35,199 nucleotides of DNA, taken from assembly GCA_005792545.1 (NCBI GenBank), contig SXRM01000399.1, positions 1-35,199 of the forward strand, written 5' to 3'. This DNA comes from Pseudomonadota bacterium. GTDB taxonomy: Bacteria; Myxococcota_A; UBA9042. Every line of letters begins with the position of its first letter. The stretch's first letter is position 1. The position numbers were made by a program, and so were the translations under genes. Shown here in pieces: positions 1-10,253 of this stretch. Under the pieces are notes generated by a model. That model saw only the letters and a program-made list of their open reading frames with translations. It did no database searches and was not told where the DNA came from.

Positions 1-539
1 CAGGGCCCGACGTCACTCAGGCCGTCGAAAACGGCCTGCGCGCAGTCTTTCCAGTGCAGGTGCGTTGGCTGCCAGCGGTGCCGTTGCCCAAGGTGGCGTT
101 CTTCCCTGCGCGGCGCCGCTGGCGCGCCGAAAAGCTGCTGGCCTACCTGGCCCCGCTGCTGCCCAAAGACGGCGCCAAAATCGTGGGGCTGACCAGCGCC
201 GACATCTCGACGACCAACGGCAAGGTCGCCGACTGGGGCATCTTGGGCCTGGGCAGTCTGGACGGCAAAGCGTGCGTACTCTCGACGTACCGCAGCAGCC
301 GTGGCGTGCCGGTGCGGCTGGCGTTGGAGCGCGTGGCCAAGGTCGCGGTGCACGAAGTCGGGCACACCTTTGGCCTGGAGCACTGCCCGAACGTCGGCTG
401 CCTGATGCAAGACGCGGGTGGCAAGGTCAAGACAGTCGATGGCGAGGCGGCGCTGTGCAGCCAGTGCCGGGCGCAGTTGAGGCAAGCCGGGGTTGTAGTG
501 CCGGTGGACAGGCCGGTGCCTTGGCGGATCGCCAAGTAG
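1..539 (+). CDS. Archaemetzincin-type zinc metalloprotease (5' end outside the window)
   Basis: The reading frame (codons starting at base 3) is open from the left edge to TAG at 537-539, so the N-terminus lies outside the window; the GTG at 54 is internal and probably not the true start. The diagnostic motif is visible at about 352-475: HEVGHTFGLEHC, then CLM, then CSQC after a 16-residue spacer. This is the archaemetzincin pattern, in which the three His ligate the catalytic zinc, Glu is the general base, and four Cys form a second zinc site. Family members are small soluble metallopeptidases, often proposed to be aminopeptidases; the physiological substrate here is unknown. The gene converges on recD, with 102 bp between the two stops. 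No signal peptide can be judged because the N-terminus is missing. Confidence 0.85.
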   Translation, partial: GPDVTQAVENGLRAVFPVQVRWLPAVPLPKVAFFPARRRWRAEKLLAYLAPLLPKDGAKIVGLTSADISTTNGKVADWGILGLGSLDGKACVLSTYRSSRGVPVRLALERVAKVAVHEVGHTFGLEHCPNVGCLMQDAGGKVKTVDGEAALCSQCRAQLRQAGVVVPVDRPVPWRIAK

Positions 540-641
540 CAGGCTCAGGGTCAGGCTCAGGGTGGGGCTCCGGCACAGGCGCTGAATCCGACCCAAGCCG
601 GGCGAAATGCGCAGCGTCAAGCCGGCGACCGACCGGCAAGC

Positions 642-2636
642 CTACATCAGCAATTCCCGCAACCCCGACGCCCGCACCACCGGCCGCGCCAGCGCAGTGC
701 CAAGCAATGCCTCGTCGCCCGACCACGCAAAGGTCTTGCTCGCCCGGGTCAGAGCCGTGTAGACCAATTCGCGCGTCAGTAGCGGCGAGTCGCGCTCGGG
801 CAGCACCAGCGCCACGCGCTCGAATTGCGAGCCTTGGCTCTTGTGCACCGTCATCGCTAGTGCCGGCATGTGTGGCGGCAGCCGCGCCAGCGCCAGTTCG
901 CGCGTGCCGCCCGGCGAGTCACCTGTAGCGTCCGCCCTGGCCGCCGCAAACACCGCCACCAGCTCTCCGCCCTCAGCGGGCAGCACCACGCCGATGTCGC
1001 CGTTGCGCAGGTCGACGTCGTAGGCGTTTTCGGTCACCAGCACCAGCTCACCCAGCCAATGGCCGACTTGACGGGGCAGGGCAATGGGCGTCGCGTCTGA
1101 TGGACGCCGCTGATTCAACGCTTTGGTCAGGGCAGTGCGGACCCGCTCCCCGACGCCTTCGTTCAAGCCGGAAACCCCGAGATGTCCGCGGCGATGCACC
1201 GCCAGAATGCGGTAACAACCCATCGCCTCGAGCACTTTTGCGTGAGCCCGCGGTTCGCGCAGCGCGGCCACGCCGCCTTCGCGCAGCAACTGTGCCACGA
1301 CACCAGCGTAGCCAGTCGGGTCGGTGTAAGGGCGGCTCAGGGCGTCGAGGCCGGTCGGGCGCGCGTTCGCCGGAGTCAGCACCACCCGTTCCACCCGCAA
1401 GGCTGCGTGGGGCTCGGGCAGCGCAAGCTGGCCGCAGAGGTGAGCCGCAGCCTCCTGCCGGCCGTCGGGGGTATTGGCTTGCAGCGCGACCGCAATGGCG
1501 CTGACCAGTGGGGCCTCCGCAAAGCGGTGGTTGACGGTGTAGCGCACGGCGCAGCGCGCAAGCGGCGAGGTCGGCTCACTAGACGCGGCATACAAGTCCG
1601 CAAGCACGGTGCCCACATCGACGCTGGCCAACTGATCAGGGTCGCCGATGAGCACCAACCGCGCGCCGGGTCGCACCGCCTCGGCCAGCTTGCGCATCAA
1701 GGGCAGGTCCACCATCGACGCTTCATCGACCACGACGAGGTCGGCATCGAGTGGCCGTTCCAAGCCGTGTCGCGCGCGACCATCGGGCGACAGCCCCAGC
1801 AGCTTGTGCACGGTCATCGCGGGCAGCTGCCGTAGCGCCCTTTCGACGGCGGGCGTAGCGCCCAGCTTGTCAAGCTGTTCGGCCATGGCCTCAGTCATGC
1901 GCACGGCCGCCTTGCCGGTCGGCGCCGCCAGCACCACCCGCATGTGCTCAGCTTGGGGGTCGCATACGGCGTACAGTGCGGCAATCAGTGCCTTGACACC
2001 AAAGGTCTTGCCGGTGCCCGGGCCGCCGGTCAGCAGCACCAGCGAACCCGCAGCGGCTGTCGCCAGGGCTTGGACGCTGTGGCGCTTGGCGGCCACTAGC
2101 GCTGGAGCGACGCCGCGGGTCAGCTGTGGGTCGAGGTGGCTGCGCAATTCGGTGGCGCTGGCGCTTAGCGCCGGGGCGGTGGTGGCCAAACGCAGCAGCG
2201 CGCGCGCCAGGCGGGTCTGCTCGTCCGCCATGCGCGCGGTCATCAGCAGTTCCGCTGCACCGACCAGGCCCTGGACTGCAAACAAGCGGTGGGCCTCGCT
2301 ATTGCTCGCCACCAGCGGACAGGCGCGCACTTCGCGTTGCCAGGCCGCCACATCCGCGGGCCAGGCCAGCTGCGCCGCTTGCGGTCCCTCGGCTTCGTTA
2401 GGTCGGTCGTAGAGGCGCCGCGCTTGCGCGAGATCCACGCCAACGTGGCCGTCGCGTTGAGCCCGAAGTGCCAGCGCAAAGGCCAGCAGCACGCGCTCGG
2501 GCACGCGCGCCAGGCGTGCGGTGGCGGCGTCAACCAGCAGCAAGTCGTCGTCGGAGACCACGCCAGCAGCCGCAAACGGTGACGCCAGGGCCTCGAATAC
2601 GGCCTGGCGCAGGTGCAGCGCCGGTCGGTCACTCAT
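642..2636 (-). CDS. recD: RecBCD enzyme subunit RecD (5'-3' helicase)
   Basis: 664 residues, compared with 608 for E. coli RecD. RecD is the SF1B 5'-to-3' helicase motor of the RecBCD complex, which processes double-strand breaks for recombination. An N-terminal RecD-like region (1-190) is followed by Walker A GGPGTGKT (204-211), the DEAS Walker B box (304-307), GDPDQL (331-336), and near the C-terminus the TVHKSQGSQF motif and the YTALTRA motif V/VI region. I chose the ATG at 2636 because it overlaps the recB stop as ATGA (2633-2636), which indicates translational coupling. A longer in-frame opening up to 3170 only reads recB out of frame and is rejected. It is the last gene of the recC-recB-recD unit. 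Confidence 0.95.
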   Translation of the reverse strand: MSDRPALHLRQAVFEALASPFAAAGVVSDDDLLLVDAATARLARVPERVLLAFALALRAQRDGHVGVDLAQARRLYDRPNEAEGPQAAQLAWPADVAAWQREVRACPLVASNSEAHRLFAVQGLVGAAELLMTARMADEQTRLARALLRLATTAPALSASATELRSHLDPQLTRGVAPALVAAKRHSVQALATAAAGSLVLLTGGPGTGKTFGVKALIAALYAVCDPQAEHMRVVLAAPTGKAAVRMTEAMAEQLDKLGATPAVERALRQLPAMTVHKLLGLSPDGRARHGLERPLDADLVVVDEASMVDLPLMRKLAEAVRPGARLVLIGDPDQLASVDVGTVLADLYAASSEPTSPLARCAVRYTVNHRFAEAPLVSAIAVALQANTPDGRQEAAAHLCGQLALPEPHAALRVERVVLTPANARPTGLDALSRPYTDPTGYAGVVAQLLREGGVAALREPRAHAKVLEAMGCYRILAVHRRGHLGVSGLNEGVGERVRTALTKALNQRRPSDATPIALPRQVGHWLGELVLVTENAYDVDLRNGDIGVVLPAEGGELVAVFAAARADATGDSPGGTRELALARLPPHMPALAMTVHKSQGSQFERVALVLPERDSPLLTRELVYTALTRASKTFAWSGDEALLGTALARPVVRASGLRELLM

Positions 2637-5600
2637 GGCTGCACCTCGGCGCCGTGCAAAGCGGCATCGAGCGCCAGCACCGCGGCTTTGGGCCAGCGAT
2701 CCGTCCAAACCCCTAGGCGGGTGCCCTGGTAGGTCGGGGTATCCGCACCGCCCATGCCTTTCAAGAACAAGTACAAGTGGCCGCCCACGTGGCGGTCGTA
2801 GTCGTAGTCTGTGCCCAACCGCGTGTGCAGCAGCCGGTGCAGCGCGACAGTGTACAGCAGCGCCTGCAAATGGTACGCGGCGTGACCCATTGCCCATTGC
2901 AGTAGTGGCCGACCGTAGCCGTAGTTCAGCAGGCGCGGCGCGCCTTGCGGGTAGCGGGCCGCTGCGTGTGCGGCCATCGTGTCGCGGACCGCAGAGGGTC
3001 CGCGCACCGCATTGGTCTTGTAATCGGCCACGTAGTACACGGCGTCGCGGCCGCTGCCTCCCACGCGAAACACCAGATCCACAAAGCCCGTCAGCATCCC
3101 GGCGACGCTCGGCAGCAGATGCTTGGGTTGGCCGCGGTCGTCGGTCTCGGCGAGCCACGCGCGAACCCATGCGGCGCCGCCAAAGTCAGCGTGTTCCGCC
3201 GCGACCTGCAGTGCCCGCCGCACGCCTTCTGCCGAAACCTGCCGGCCGCGGGCATCGGCGGAACCGGTCAAGCCGGCGCGAAAGGCCGCGCCCGCGCCCA
3301 GGGCAAAGTCAAAGCCCAACTCGTCCAATCGGTCGCTGTCTGCCAGCTGGCGCAAGCACCAACCTGCTGGCAGGCCGTAGCCGGTCGGTCCACCGTCGAG
3401 CGGCGTATCCAGCCACTTGGGCAGCAGGTCGATGGCCGCCTCCAGTGCAGTAGACTCGGCAATCCCGCTTTGCGCGGCGAGTTCCGTCACCAGCTGCCGC
3501 GTATCCCGGCCATCGCGCGCATGCGGCGCCCGGTTGGGTGGTGAAGCGAACGCCAGGTGCTCGAACACGGCGTGCAGCCAGTCGCCCGTGCGTGTGCCCC
3601 CGGGCAGCGCGGCACCTGGAGCGGCGTCGAGCCACCAGGCCGCGTCCGCCGGACTCGCCACGCGGGGCGATTCGCCTGGCGCACTCAGGTCTGCGCGGGG
3701 CTGGTCATCGGGCTGTCCACCCAAGTCCGCCAGCCAACGCGTCGGCTCGTCGTCGTCCTGGTCCTTGCCGCGCGCCAGTGCCGAGAAACTAGTCACCAGC
3801 CAACCCGCGCCGGGGCGCAAGCTCTCATCGAACGCCCGCGCGACCAAAGTCGGTGCGGCTGGCGCAGTTCGCGTCCAGCGCGTTGGCGTGGCAACCGTCG
3901 CGGCCTCGGACCAGCCGATAGCTTGACCGGGCCAGTCTGCCCAGGTTTGCAGCAGGCGCGGGGTGTGGTCGGCCAGGGCCTTGAGCCTACCGGCAATGGT
4001 CGTCTTCTTCGCCAACGGTCCGACACCATAGCTGGCGCAGGTTGCCGCGTCGGCGTGGCCCAGCAGCAGGGTCGCCAACGCGGATTGGGCATTGCCGTCC
4101 GGGCAGCCAAACCACACGACCAGGTGGTGGCGGGCCCGCGTCATCGCCACATACAGCGTCCGAAAGTGTTCGGCGTGCTGCGCGGCCCGCTCCGCTGCCA
4201 AGGCCTGGTCGCGCGCCGCGGTATCTTTGGGCGAAAGGTCCAGGACCATGCGCTCCGAGCCGGGCGGATCGCGCAGCACGATGCCCTGGTTGTCATCCGA
4301 GACGCCGCTGCCTTCCCAACTGAACGGCAGCAGCACGATGGGATATTCCAGGCCCTTGCTGCTGTGCCAGGTCACCAATTGCACGGCGGCGGCGTCGCTC
4401 TCGAGCCGCTGGGTCTGGTCGTCGTTGCGGTCGTCGGGTTCCGCCACCTGGTTGCGCAGCCAGTCAGCGAGTGCGCGCGGTCCACAGCGGCGCTCGCGCT
4501 CGCGGCTGTGGCACAACTCGCCCAGATGGCGCAGGTCGGTCGCAGCCCGCTCGCCGTGCGCGCTGCCGACCACGCGCGGCACGGTCGCAAATTCAGCCAG
4601 CGTCTGATCCAGGGCGCGCGCGAACCCACCGGTCGCGAAGGTCTTGGCGCCTGCCGCGATGTGCCTGCGCAGCCCCTCCCACGCGGTGCGGTCCGCGGCG
4701 CGTTCGCGGTCATCGCCGGCGGACAAGGCGCGCGTCAGCCGGTCGGCGGTCCAGCCCACCAGCGGCGTCACCGCCAGTGCGCGCGCCGGGCGCTCATCGG
4801 CGGGCGCCGCCAGTGCATCGCACCACGCCAGCAGCCACGGCGCGACTTCGCTGCGAAACAGGCTGGTCTGGCCGCCGGTCACCGCAGGCACGCCAAGCGA
4901 GCGCAACAGATCGCGCAGCGTCGCGGCCTGCAGGTTGGTCCGGCACAGCACCGCGATATCGCCAGGCGCGATGGGTCGCCGCGTTGTTTCGTCCTTTGGC
5001 AACAGCTGGGCGCTCGACGAGAGCAGGGTTACCACCTCGGCGGCACACAGCTGCGCGCAAGCAGAGCGCGCCTCGTCGACCGGCAGCCTTTCGTTGGGGG
5101 CGTAGCCGCAGGTACCCGGGTGGAACCACCGCAGCTCCAGCGGCCGCCGCGGACGCTCGCCATCCGCGACGGCCACGGCCGGCATGTCGGCAACCCGCAG
5201 CCCTTCGTGGGCGTGCACTTGCACGTAGCGGACCGGGTCGCCGTCCCCCGCCGCGCTCAGGCTCAGGCCGGGGTCGAGGCCCCAGACCGCGTTGAGCGCA
5301 TCCACCAGCGGCCTGTCGGTGCGGCGGTTGGTGTCGAGCGCCCACGGCACATGGCCCGCGCGCGCCTGCACGTACACGCCAAGGTCGGCACCGCGAAACC
5401 GGTAGATCGACTGTTTGGGGTCGCCGACCACGAATAGCCGCGCCTCTGGCCGTCCAAACACATGCCGCAACACCCGCCACTGTGCGCTATCGGTGTCTTG
5501 AAACTCATCGACCAGCGCCGCGCGGTAGCGCGACCGGATGGCGTCTGCCAGTGCCGACCGCCCAGCCTTGGCGTCGGCGTCCAGGCGATCCGCAAGTCGG

Positions 5601-6712
5601 CTTAGCATGCCGTCGTAAGTCAACTGTGCCCGTCGCTCGACTTCGGCCTCAAAGGTCGCGCGGACGCCGGCAGCGAACACGACCACAGGCTGGCGCCACA
5701 GGGCCTCTTGCAGCTGACACAGTCGCGCGAATCGCACCGCCAGGTCATAGCCCTCGAAAGCCTCGACCGGCCCCTCGATGGTGTTCCACTTGTCGGCCAG
5801 GACGGCAGGGTCGAGCCAGTTGGTGTTGCCGACCATCGGACGCGCGGCTCGCAGGCCGCCGCAGGCCAGCCAGGCCTCAAAATCCTGGCCGAGCGTCTTG
5901 GGCAGACTCGTCACACGCCGAAACGGCATGCCCTTGCCCGCGTCGGTCTTGGTCGGTCGATTGGCCTCTGCGCACCAAGCTGCCAACGCCGACTGACCGG
6001 CCGGGCCCTGGCACCACTCTGCGAAATTGCCAAACAGCTGCCGCCATCTCGCGACAACCGCCAGCGGGTCGGCAAGCCCCGGCTCGACGCCTGGCCGCAG
6101 CTGCACGCGGGTCGGTGCGGTCATCTGCACGGCGAGGTCCTTGAGCGCTTGCGGACTCCACCCCATGTCGTCGAGCAGCTGCAGGTCAGCCAGGCGCGCG
6201 CGCGCATACACCTGCGCAAGGTGGTCCGCCACGATTTGCTCGCGCAGACCGCTGGCGTCAGCCACGACATCCAGGTTGGGCTCCTGACCGGACTCGAACG
6301 CCAGCTCTTGCAGCATGCGCTGGCAGAAGCCGTGGATGGTCGAGATTGGCGCCCGGTCGAATTCCGCCAGCGCCTGCGCCAGTCGCGCGGTCAACAGCGT
6401 TCGATCTGGGTAGGCCAGCCAGCGTTCCGCGAGCAAGTCGCCGGCGGCCTGCCCGGCACTGGCCAGGATCCCATGCAGCCTCGCCAGCCGCTGGCGCACG
6501 CGCTGCCGCAGATCCGCCGTTGCCGCTTTGGTAAAGGTGATGACCAGAATCTGATGGATGCCGGGTGGCTGCGTCGCCGGCGCCGCCTCTGCCAACAGCT
6601 GCGCGACGATGCCCTCCATGGCGTATGTCTTGCCTGTGCCCGCGCTGGCTTCTAAAAAAACCAGCGGCTGCGTGGGCAACGGGCCGGCATCGGGCCAGCG
6701 GTGGACCGTCAC
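2633..6712 (-). CDS. recB: RecBCD enzyme subunit RecB (3'-5' helicase/nuclease)
   Basis: 1359 residues from a GTG at 6712; E. coli RecB is 1180, so this one is enlarged. RecB supplies the 3'-5' SF1A helicase and the only nuclease site of RecBCD. Visible motifs in order: Walker A EASAGTGKT (21-29), the DEFQDTD Walker B box, GDPKQSIYRFRGAD (motif III), TWHSSKGLE (motif V) and LYVAMTRARHH (motif VI). The C-terminal nuclease domain has GFVDLVF and ADYKTN (about 1229-1234), giving the catalytic Asp, Asp and Lys, followed by a YHLQALLY helix typical of RecB nucleases. The start is inferred from the GTGA overlap with the recC stop (6709-6712); an upstream in-frame ATG at 6790 would overlap recC by 82 bp and adds a low-complexity Arg-rich tail, so it is less likely. 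Confidence 0.95.
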   Translation of the reverse strand: MTVHRWPDAGPLPTQPLVFLEASAGTGKTYAMEGIVAQLLAEAAPATQPPGIHQILVITFTKAATADLRQRVRQRLARLHGILASAGQAAGDLLAERWLAYPDRTLLTARLAQALAEFDRAPISTIHGFCQRMLQELAFESGQEPNLDVVADASGLREQIVADHLAQVYARARLADLQLLDDMGWSPQALKDLAVQMTAPTRVQLRPGVEPGLADPLAVVARWRQLFGNFAEWCQGPAGQSALAAWCAEANRPTKTDAGKGMPFRRVTSLPKTLGQDFEAWLACGGLRAARPMVGNTNWLDPAVLADKWNTIEGPVEAFEGYDLAVRFARLCQLQEALWRQPVVVFAAGVRATFEAEVERRAQLTYDGMLSRLADRLDADAKAGRSALADAIRSRYRAALVDEFQDTDSAQWRVLRHVFGRPEARLFVVGDPKQSIYRFRGADLGVYVQARAGHVPWALDTNRRTDRPLVDALNAVWGLDPGLSLSAAGDGDPVRYVQVHAHEGLRVADMPAVAVADGERPRRPLELRWFHPGTCGYAPNERLPVDEARSACAQLCAAEVVTLLSSSAQLLPKDETTRRPIAPGDIAVLCRTNLQAATLRDLLRSLGVPAVTGGQTSLFRSEVAPWLLAWCDALAAPADERPARALAVTPLVGWTADRLTRALSAGDDRERAADRTAWEGLRRHIAAGAKTFATGGFARALDQTLAEFATVPRVVGSAHGERAATDLRHLGELCHSRERERRCGPRALADWLRNQVAEPDDRNDDQTQRLESDAAAVQLVTWHSSKGLEYPIVLLPFSWEGSGVSDDNQGIVLRDPPGSERMVLDLSPKDTAARDQALAAERAAQHAEHFRTLYVAMTRARHHLVVWFGCPDGNAQSALATLLLGHADAATCASYGVGPLAKKTTIAGRLKALADHTPRLLQTWADWPGQAIGWSEAATVATPTRWTRTAPAAPTLVARAFDESLRPGAGWLVTSFSALARGKDQDDDEPTRWLADLGGQPDDQPRADLSAPGESPRVASPADAAWWLDAAPGAALPGGTRTGDWLHAVFEHLAFASPPNRAPHARDGRDTRQLVTELAAQSGIAESTALEAAIDLLPKWLDTPLDGGPTGYGLPAGWCLRQLADSDRLDELGFDFALGAGAAFRAGLTGSADARGRQVSAEGVRRALQVAAEHADFGGAAWVRAWLAETDDRGQPKHLLPSVAGMLTGFVDLVFRVGGSGRDAVYYVADYKTNAVRGPSAVRDTMAAHAAARYPQGAPRLLNYGYGRPLLQWAMGHAAYHLQALLYTVALHRLLHTRLGTDYDYDRHVGGHLYLFLKGMGGADTPTYQGTRLGVWTDRWPKAAVLALDAALHGAEVQP

Positions 6713-9700
6713 GGTTGGCCTCCGTTGGCGCAGTGCCACTCTTTGGCGATGGCGTCGCCTTGTTCGCGCGCGTGCAGTATGGGCAGCCACACCCGCGCGG
6801 CGAGGTCGGGCAAGGCCTCGGGCTGCGGGTCGGCAACGTGTTGCGTCGCATCGTACCTGCCGAACAGCGCTGCCACTTCGCGCGCGTCGCGGTCGCCGGG
6901 CACGGAAAAAGCGCCTTGACGCTTGCCGAACCAGGTGTCGCGCAGTTGCTGTGCTGCCACATTACCTGGCAGGTTTTCGGCTATCGCTGCGGCCAGTGCG
7001 GGGCTGCTGCGCTCAAACAGCGGCACTGGTCGGCTGCGCGCCAGCAGCCATACGCCGGCCAGGTCACAGAGCAGCGTCTGCGCTGCCATCGCCGTCAGGT
7101 CGCAGCCGTAGGTTACCCCGCCCAGGGCATCCGCGGCCCGCGGTTTGTCGCGCAGGCCAACCACCCGCGCACCGACCACCGGCAGTCCGGACGCCCGGGC
7201 CGCCAACAGGTGCGCCCACGCCGCCAGGTGGTGAACGGCCTTGGGCTCGCTGTTGGGCACCAGCCACTGCAGCAGCCAGCGGTCGTGCCAACGCTGGACG
7301 GCCTGAGGCGTGCCGTGCACGCGCAGCCGGTGCAGCCCACCATCGGTCCTAGCGGCTAGCTCGACCGTCAACAGCGGCGGCTGGACGGGCGCGCCCTGGC
7401 ACGCCGCAAACCCATCGAGCGCGGCCTTGACGCACTCCACCTGTTCCGCCACCAGCACCGCACCGCGTGCGGCTAGCGGCAACTTGCCCTCGGCAGCCAG
7501 GCGGCGGACCAGCCGCTCGGCGACGGCGGCGACCGGTTCGCCCGCGCGCAGGCCGCGGTCGACCAGCAACGACTGGCGAATCTGCCAGGTCTCCAAGCCG
7601 TCCGCATCCAACGGTTCGCGGTCGGCGAGCGGCTCGCGCTCGCGGGGCAACGTAATCCGCAGGCGCTGGACCAGGAACAGCCGCTGCGCCGCCGCCAGAC
7701 CCTCGGCCAGATCGTGCAAGCTGACACTGGACGGCGGTACGTCCTCCGGCGGGCAATCGGCCGGCAGCGTGGCTGCCAGCCCCAGCGGGCCGGGCAGGGC
7801 CTCAGCGCTGGCTGTCAGGCACAGGTTGGTGGCGGCCTCAGCCAACGACTGGTCAAAGGGCGCCAGTGGGGTTGCAAAGCCTGCCGGGTCCCACGGCTGC
7901 AGCGGCGTTTGCGTGACCCAACGCGACCGCTCGGATTCGGACAAATGGGTCAAGGTGTCCAACAGTTCTTCGACCGGGACCGCCGCCGGCCTGCGATCTT
8001 CGGGGCCCTTGCCATGGCCGTCGTACAACAGCAGCAGGTGCCGCCGCGCCGACAGCAGGGTCTCCAGCAGCAGATGCCGTTGCACGATCCGCCCGTCCAG
8101 TTCTCCGGGCAGTGGCGCGGCGAACGGATCCCAAGCCCGCGGCGCCGCCGCCGTCGGAAAGGCACCATCGTCCATGCCCAGCAGTGCAATCACGGCGAAA
8201 GGGACGCTGCGCATCGGCTGCAAAGCGCACATGGTCACCGCGCCGGTAATCGGCCGGTCGCCGCGCACGGGCATCTCAAAGCGGTCGGCCAGCGCGCGCC
8301 GCACGGCACCAAGCGTCAGCAGGCCCGGCCACGCGCCCGCTTCCACCACAAAGGCATCGAGCGCCGCGTGAACTTGGGCGCCCAGCCAGGCGGCCGCATC
8401 GCTCGTCGCCGTGAACTCGGCCTGCAGCACACGCCATTCTGCGCGCCACTGCGCCAGCGTTCGCCCGTCAGGCGCCGCGGACTGCCTTTCGCGCACCGCA
8501 CGCAGGGCACGCAACAGCCGGGCCAGTGCCGCGACTCGGCGTGTGCGCTCCGGCGACTCCACCGGCCATGGCACCAGGTCGCTGTCGCTGAGTTCGGCGA
8601 CTTCACTGTCAGCCAGCGGGGCCATCAGCGCACCGCAGGCCAGCCGCTCTAGACCGAATTCCAGCGTGTTCTGGTCAAGCTCCGGTTGCCCGGCTGTGCC
8701 GCGGTCCGCAGCATCAAGCGCCCACCGCATGCCCGACGCGCCAACCAGGTCGCGCAAATCGGCGACGTCGTCACTCTGTAGGCCCAGGCGCACTTGTACG
8801 GCGTCCAATTCCAGCAAGTCGACCAGCTGCGGTGCCGATACCCGGCCGTCCGCCAGCGCAAGCACCGCCAGCATTGCCTCGGCTACCGGGTTGGTCCGAC
8901 GCAAACCCAGGTCCGCGATGTGCACGGGGATGGCCGGCAGGATCATGTCGCTGCCGTCGGGCGCCTTGCCGGGACTGCGTCGCGCGAATACTGCGGCCAC
9001 CAGCGGGGCAAACCGCTCGACGTCGGGCGTCATCACCAGGACGTCGCGCGGCGCAAGGTCGGCGTCGGGCTGCTGAAACAGCGCGAGCAGCCGGTCGCGC
9101 AGAACCTCGACTTGCCGCAGCGCGCCCCAGCACGACAGCGCTTCGATTGACCGGTCGCCGACCACGCTGGGCGGCATGCGCTCGCTCATCTCCCCGGCTC
9201 GGCCGACCCAGGCCTGCAGCCACTGCAGCGCTGTGGTCGGATCCGCCTCATCGGCTGCCGGGGTCGTGCCGTCGGTGTACTCTTGCGCCACAACCCACGC
9301 CTGTACGTCGCGGCTCGGCACGCCCAATTGCCCAAGCACCGCGTTCTGGCTGCCGATTTCGTCGAGTATGCGTGCCCGTTCGGCGGCCTGGGTTGCCCGT
9401 GCGAGCGCCCGCGCCGCTTCTCGCTGGCTGCGCAGGTCGTTCCACCACGTGTGGCTCGGCGCCAGGGTGTACAGCACCACTTCTACGTGGCGCGCCAGGT
9501 TCGTCAACAAGTCGCGGTCGGCCGGGCCCACTGTGGACAGGCAGAACAGCCGCAAGACCGGCCAGTCTTGCGGTTTGGTTGCAGGCGCAAGGCGTTCAAG
9601 CCGTTCGCGCACCCTTGCCGGCGAGTGGTCGTCCAGCGCGCGAACATCGGCCAGCAGCGCCGCCAGCCACGCGTGCGTACCGGCTACCGTTGGATCGCGC

Positions 9701-10191
9701 GCCCAACGCAGCGCTTCGCGGTGGCGGTCGTGCATCAGCTTGTCGAGCACATCGGCGACCTGCCGGGCAAACGCCCACTGGCGCGCCGACACGCCAGGCG
9801 ACGGTGCCAATTCGGCATCGAGGTAGGCGGTCGCCGCAGCAAATGCCGGCTGCCCTGCCCGGGCACGCAGCGCTTGCAGCACGGGAAAAGTCAGCCGCTC
9901 GGCTCGCCACGCGACGGTGGTGTCCTCTGGCTGCCACCACGACGCCGCAGGGCTGTGGCCGAGTAAGTGCAGTGCCAGACCGTCCAACGACTGGCGCGGA
10001 AACGGGAACACCAGGTTGGCAGCGATGCCGTGTTGCGTGGCGAGTTGTTGGCGGAGCCAGCGCTCCATGCCGCGGCTGCCGACCACGATCGGCACGACTG
10101 CAAAGGGATCGGGCCAGGTGCGCGCGAGGTCATCTGCCAGGGCTTGGGCCAGGGTCTCGACGCGAGCGTGGCTGTGGACGTGGAGCGGCAT
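6709..10191 (-). CDS. recC: RecBCD enzyme subunit RecC (Chi-recognition/scaffold subunit)
   Basis: 1160 residues, close to the 1122 of E. coli RecC. RecC holds RecB and RecD together and scans the 3' strand for Chi. The N-terminus (from about residue 30) carries the characteristic GSRGMERWLRQQLA stretch followed by GIAANLVFPFPRQ, which matches the RecC N-terminal helicase-like domain. Further on come a VLVMTPDVERFAPLV segment and a RPITGAVTMCALQPMR block followed by LGMDDGAFP, both typical of RecC. No Walker A motif is seen, as expected for this inactive helicase fold. I chose the ATG at 10191; in-frame sequence further upstream overlaps the preceding small gene and looks non-coding. It is the first rec gene of the unit, 62 nt after the lipoprotein-like gene. 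Confidence 0.94.
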   Translation of the reverse strand: MPLHVHSHARVETLAQALADDLARTWPDPFAVVPIVVGSRGMERWLRQQLATQHGIAANLVFPFPRQSLDGLALHLLGHSPAASWWQPEDTTVAWRAERLTFPVLQALRARAGQPAFAAATAYLDAELAPSPGVSARQWAFARQVADVLDKLMHDRHREALRWARDPTVAGTHAWLAALLADVRALDDHSPARVRERLERLAPATKPQDWPVLRLFCLSTVGPADRDLLTNLARHVEVVLYTLAPSHTWWNDLRSQREAARALARATQAAERARILDEIGSQNAVLGQLGVPSRDVQAWVVAQEYTDGTTPAADEADPTTALQWLQAWVGRAGEMSERMPPSVVGDRSIEALSCWGALRQVEVLRDRLLALFQQPDADLAPRDVLVMTPDVERFAPLVAAVFARRSPGKAPDGSDMILPAIPVHIADLGLRRTNPVAEAMLAVLALADGRVSAPQLVDLLELDAVQVRLGLQSDDVADLRDLVGASGMRWALDAADRGTAGQPELDQNTLEFGLERLACGALMAPLADSEVAELSDSDLVPWPVESPERTRRVAALARLLRALRAVRERQSAAPDGRTLAQWRAEWRVLQAEFTATSDAAAWLGAQVHAALDAFVVEAGAWPGLLTLGAVRRALADRFEMPVRGDRPITGAVTMCALQPMRSVPFAVIALLGMDDGAFPTAAAPRAWDPFAAPLPGELDGRIVQRHLLLETLLSARRHLLLLYDGHGKGPEDRRPAAVPVEELLDTLTHLSESERSRWVTQTPLQPWDPAGFATPLAPFDQSLAEAATNLCLTASAEALPGPLGLAATLPADCPPEDVPPSSVSLHDLAEGLAAAQRLFLVQRLRITLPREREPLADREPLDADGLETWQIRQSLLVDRGLRAGEPVAAVAERLVRRLAAEGKLPLAARGAVLVAEQVECVKAALDGFAACQGAPVQPPLLTVELAARTDGGLHRLRVHGTPQAVQRWHDRWLLQWLVPNSEPKAVHHLAAWAHLLAARASGLPVVGARVVGLRDKPRAADALGGVTYGCDLTAMAAQTLLCDLAGVWLLARSRPVPLFERSSPALAAAIAENLPGNVAAQQLRDTWFGKRQGAFSVPGDRDAREVAALFGRYDATQHVADPQPEALPDLAARVWLPILHAREQGDAIAKEWHCANGGQP

Positions 10192-10253
10192 TCGCTTGGA
10201 GAATACCGTGGATTCGGTGGGACCGCAACGGGTGCGCTGCCGCGGACACCCGG

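Noticed and set aside
540..641. Terminator between archaemetzincin and recD
   Set aside because: Only a 5-bp inverted repeat (GCCGG/CCGGC) and a short GGCTCAGGG direct repeat are visible, with no T-tract; too weak to annotate.
3557..5437. A 626-codon open frame on the plus strand opposite recB
   Set aside because: It is antisense to recB, which has all helicase and nuclease motifs; its translation is Arg/Gln/His-rich with no recognisable domain, as expected for a shadow in high-GC DNA.
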